A stretch of 64,000 nt of DNA from Methanothermobacter wolfeii (lineage in GTDB: Archaea; Methanobacteriota; Methanobacteria; Methanobacteriales; Methanothermobacteraceae), in contig NZ_CP104550.1 in NCBI RefSeq assembly GCF_025397995.1, positions 648,001 to 712,000 on the forward strand, given 5' to 3'. Positions 62,451-64,000 of this stretch are shown here, in pieces. The position numbers and the translations under genes are program-made. Numbering within the stretch: the stretch's first letter is position 1; every line of letters starts with the position of its first letter. The notes under the pieces were generated by a model, which did no database searches, had not been told where the DNA came from, and saw only the letters and a list, made by a program, of their open reading frames with translations.

Positions 62451-62496
62451 CTTATTCTTACGTTTAATCACTCTAATCAACAAGGAGCGGAGTTAT

Positions 62497-63438
62497 ATGG
62501 AAACTCAGAGGATACTTGTTACCGGTGGAGCCGGATTCATAGGAACAAACCTTGTCAATGAACTCAGGAGCAGGGGCCATGAGGTCCTTGCAGTTGACCT
62601 CATGCACACTGAAAGGGAAGATTACATGCGGGCTGACGTCAGGGAGTACCGCCAGGTTGAAAGGATATTCGAGGATGATAAATTTGACTACGTCTACCAC
62701 CTGGCTGCAGAGTACGGCCGCTGGAACGGTGAGGATTACTATGAGAACCTCTGGAAGACCAACGTCATAGGTACAAAGCACATGCTGAGGATGCAGGAGA
62801 AACTGGGCTTCAGGATGATCTTCTTCTCATCAGCGGAAGTCTACGGGGACTACAGCGGGGTTATGAGCGAGGATGTCATGGTTAAAAACCCCATAAGCGA
62901 CACCTACCAGATGAACGACTACGCCATAACCAAGTGGGCCGGGGAGCTCATGTGCATGAACTCCGCCGAGATGTTCGGCACAGAGACCGTCAGGGTGAGG
63001 CCCGTGAACTGCTACGGTCCCCATGAGAAGTACTCACCCTACAAGGGGTTCATACCCATATTCATATACCATGCCCTCCACAGGAAGCCCTACACGGTGT
63101 ACAGGGGCCATAAGAGGATCATAGACTACGTTGAGGACTCCGTCAGGACCTTCGCCAACATAGTCGACAACTTCATACCCGGCGAGGTCTACAACGTAGG
63201 CGGACGCACCGAGTGGGAGCATGACATCAAGGAGTACTCTGACATGGTCCTTGAGGCGGTGGGGATAGACGACTCAATAGTAACCTACAGGGACTCTGAA
63301 CCCTTCACAACAAAGGTGAAGACAATGGACTTCTCCAAGGCCATAAGGGACCTTAAACATGACCCCCAGGTCCCGCCGGAGGAGGGTATCAGGCGCACGG
63401 TTGAATGGATGAAGTGGTACTACCGTATAGAGGATTGA
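62497..63438 (+). CDS. NAD-dependent nucleotide-sugar epimerase/dehydratase
   Basis: This 313-residue extended short-chain dehydrogenase starts at ATG 62497, after AAGGAGCGG. It has RILVTGGAGFIGTNLVNEL (NAD-binding GxxGxxG), VYHLAAEYGRWNGED, FFSSAEVYGDYSG (catalytic Ser/Thr region), YAITKWAGELMC (Y-x-x-x-K) and RPVNCYGPHEKYSPYKGFIP. These features fit UDP-glucose 4-epimerase/GDP-sugar dehydratase-type enzymes. The exact sugar cannot be told. It is followed six bases after its stop by a GT2 gene, so it probably supplies an activated sugar for a lipid-linked glycan. A longer frame from 62440 is open but has no ribosome binding site. Confidence 0.9.
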   Translation: METQRILVTGGAGFIGTNLVNELRSRGHEVLAVDLMHTEREDYMRADVREYRQVERIFEDDKFDYVYHLAAEYGRWNGEDYYENLWKTNVIGTKHMLRMQEKLGFRMIFFSSAEVYGDYSGVMSEDVMVKNPISDTYQMNDYAITKWAGELMCMNSAEMFGTETVRVRPVNCYGPHEKYSPYKGFIPIFIYHALHRKPYTVYRGHKRIIDYVEDSVRTFANIVDNFIPGEVYNVGGRTEWEHDIKEYSDMVLEAVGIDDSIVTYRDSEPFTTKVKTMDFSKAIRDLKHDPQVPPEEGIRRTVEWMKWYYRIED

Positions 63439-63444
63439 AATAAA

Positions 63445-64000
63445 ATGAAGACAGCTGCGATTATCCCGGCCTTCAACGAGGAGGTTGCAATAGGCTCGGT
63501 GGTCCTCCTCTCACGTGAACACGTGGATGAGGTCCTGGTCGTTGATGACGGGTCCACGGACAGGACCGCCAGTGTGGCGGAGATGGCCGGTGCAAGGGTG
63601 CTGAGGCACCATAAGAATCTCGGGAAGGGAGCGGCCCTTAAAACAGGATTCCAGGCAACAGATGCCGATGTGATAGTCACCCTTGATGCCGATGGACAGC
63701 ATGACCCTGCCGAGATACCGAAACTCATGGAACCCATAATCAGGGGTGAAGCCGACATAGTAAACGGCAGCAGGTACCTCCATGGAACCGACGAGAACAC
63801 CCCCAGGTACAGGAGGGTGGGGCAGAAGATCCTTGACACCGCAACAAACATCTCAACCGGCCTTGAGATAACAGACACCCAGAGCGGCTTCAGGGCCTTC
63901 TCATCAAAGACCATACCCCACTTCAGGTTCAGGGACCCTGGATTTGTGGTTGAAAGCGAGATGCTTGCAGACGCTGCAGAGGCCGGCCTGAGGATCATGG
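63445..64000 (+). CDS. GT2 glycosyltransferase (DPM1-like), C-terminus beyond window
   Basis: ATG 63445 opens 185 codons to the window edge. The protein starts KTAAIIPAFNEEVAIGSVVL, then VLVVDDGSTDRTASVAEM, VIVTLDADGQHDPAEIPKL (DxD metal site), VNGSRYLHGTDENTPRYRR and TDTQSGFRAFSSK. This is the polyprenyl-phosphate glycosyltransferase class (DPM/DPG synthase). The Q-S-G-F-R-A-F block marks the usual end of the catalytic domain; membrane helices may follow outside the window. It forms an operon with the epimerase gene. It is more similar in type to the GT2 at 17563 than to the one at 18262. Confidence 0.9.
   Translation, partial: MKTAAIIPAFNEEVAIGSVVLLSREHVDEVLVVDDGSTDRTASVAEMAGARVLRHHKNLGKGAALKTGFQATDADVIVTLDADGQHDPAEIPKLMEPIIRGEADIVNGSRYLHGTDENTPRYRRVGQKILDTATNISTGLEITDTQSGFRAFSSKTIPHFRFRDPGFVVESEMLADAAEAGLRIM

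Noticed and set aside
1-64000. Mobile elements, prophage, rRNA or tRNA genes
   Set aside because: I looked for transposase and integrase motifs, terminal inverted repeats, tRNA-like cloverleaf ends and rRNA motifs and found none I could support. The PeiW-like domain is in a cellular-type secreted protein without phage neighbours.

Overview
The window looks like chromosome of a thermophilic pseudomurein-walled methanogen of the Methanobacteriales, most probably Methanothermobacter. The grounds are: pseudomurein-binding repeats in two secreted proteins, a transglutaminase-like pseudomurein endoisopeptidase domain, an FrhB-like F420 dehydrogenase beta protein, archaeal TATA boxes with AGGAGGTGAT-type ribosome binding sites, U-rich terminators, and AGG/ATA-rich codon use. 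I found no rRNA, tRNA, CRISPR array, transposase or phage gene.

Layout. 1-4.8 kb: part of a GT-C membrane glycosyltransferase, a long gene-poor gap, a DUF4330-like protein with a Wzy-like polymerase, and a YkvA/DUF1232 protein. 4.8-10.6 kb: a protein with three zinc-ribbon/winged-helix units, divergent from a tight three-gene operon of an EVE-like protein, a BrxD-like ATPase and a BrxHI/Lhr-like helicase. This is the best candidate for an undescribed defence or DNA-processing system. 10.8-17.4 kb: a frameshifted beta-helix wall-bound adhesin, a MarR-MATE operon with twin palindromes at its promoter, an arsenite exporter gene interrupted by TAG, and a frameshifted glucuronyl C5-epimerase-like gene.

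17.5-37.6 kb is a surface-polysaccharide locus: GT2 and GT4 glycosyltransferases, a B12-binding radical SAM protein, DUF2206-like membrane proteins, a pyruvyl transferase, an FrhB-like protein, two flippases, a galactofuranosyltransferase-like GT2 and a UDP-galactopyranose mutase fragment. The stretch at 20.7-30.9 kb is visibly AT-richer and littered with remnants. 37.7-42.7 kb holds small membrane and secreted proteins, a hydrolase and a sensor kinase. 42.9-46.3 kb is one giant secreted wall hydrolase: glycosidase-like barrel, four apparently identical 483-bp repeats encoding wall-binding modules, then isopeptidase. 46.6-49.4 kb is an in-frame chimera of a histidine kinase and a KefB-type antiporter. 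49.5-57.1 kb looks like a teichoic-acid-like module: two CDP-glycerol glycerophosphotransferase paralogues, GpsA, a nucleotidyltransferase, glycosyltransferases and a flippase. 57.4-64 kb has another TAG-interrupted sensor kinase, a GT4, a frameshifted GT-C protein, a sugar-nucleotide epimerase and a GT2 running off the edge.

Two themes cross the window. First, an unusual number of genes are broken by single-base indels, in-frame TAG codons or deletion-type fusions, and most of them are cell-surface genes; real decay, phase variation and sequence or assembly error cannot be separated without reads. Second, several intact genes seem to start at ATA, ATT or CTG behind strong Shine-Dalgarno sequences.
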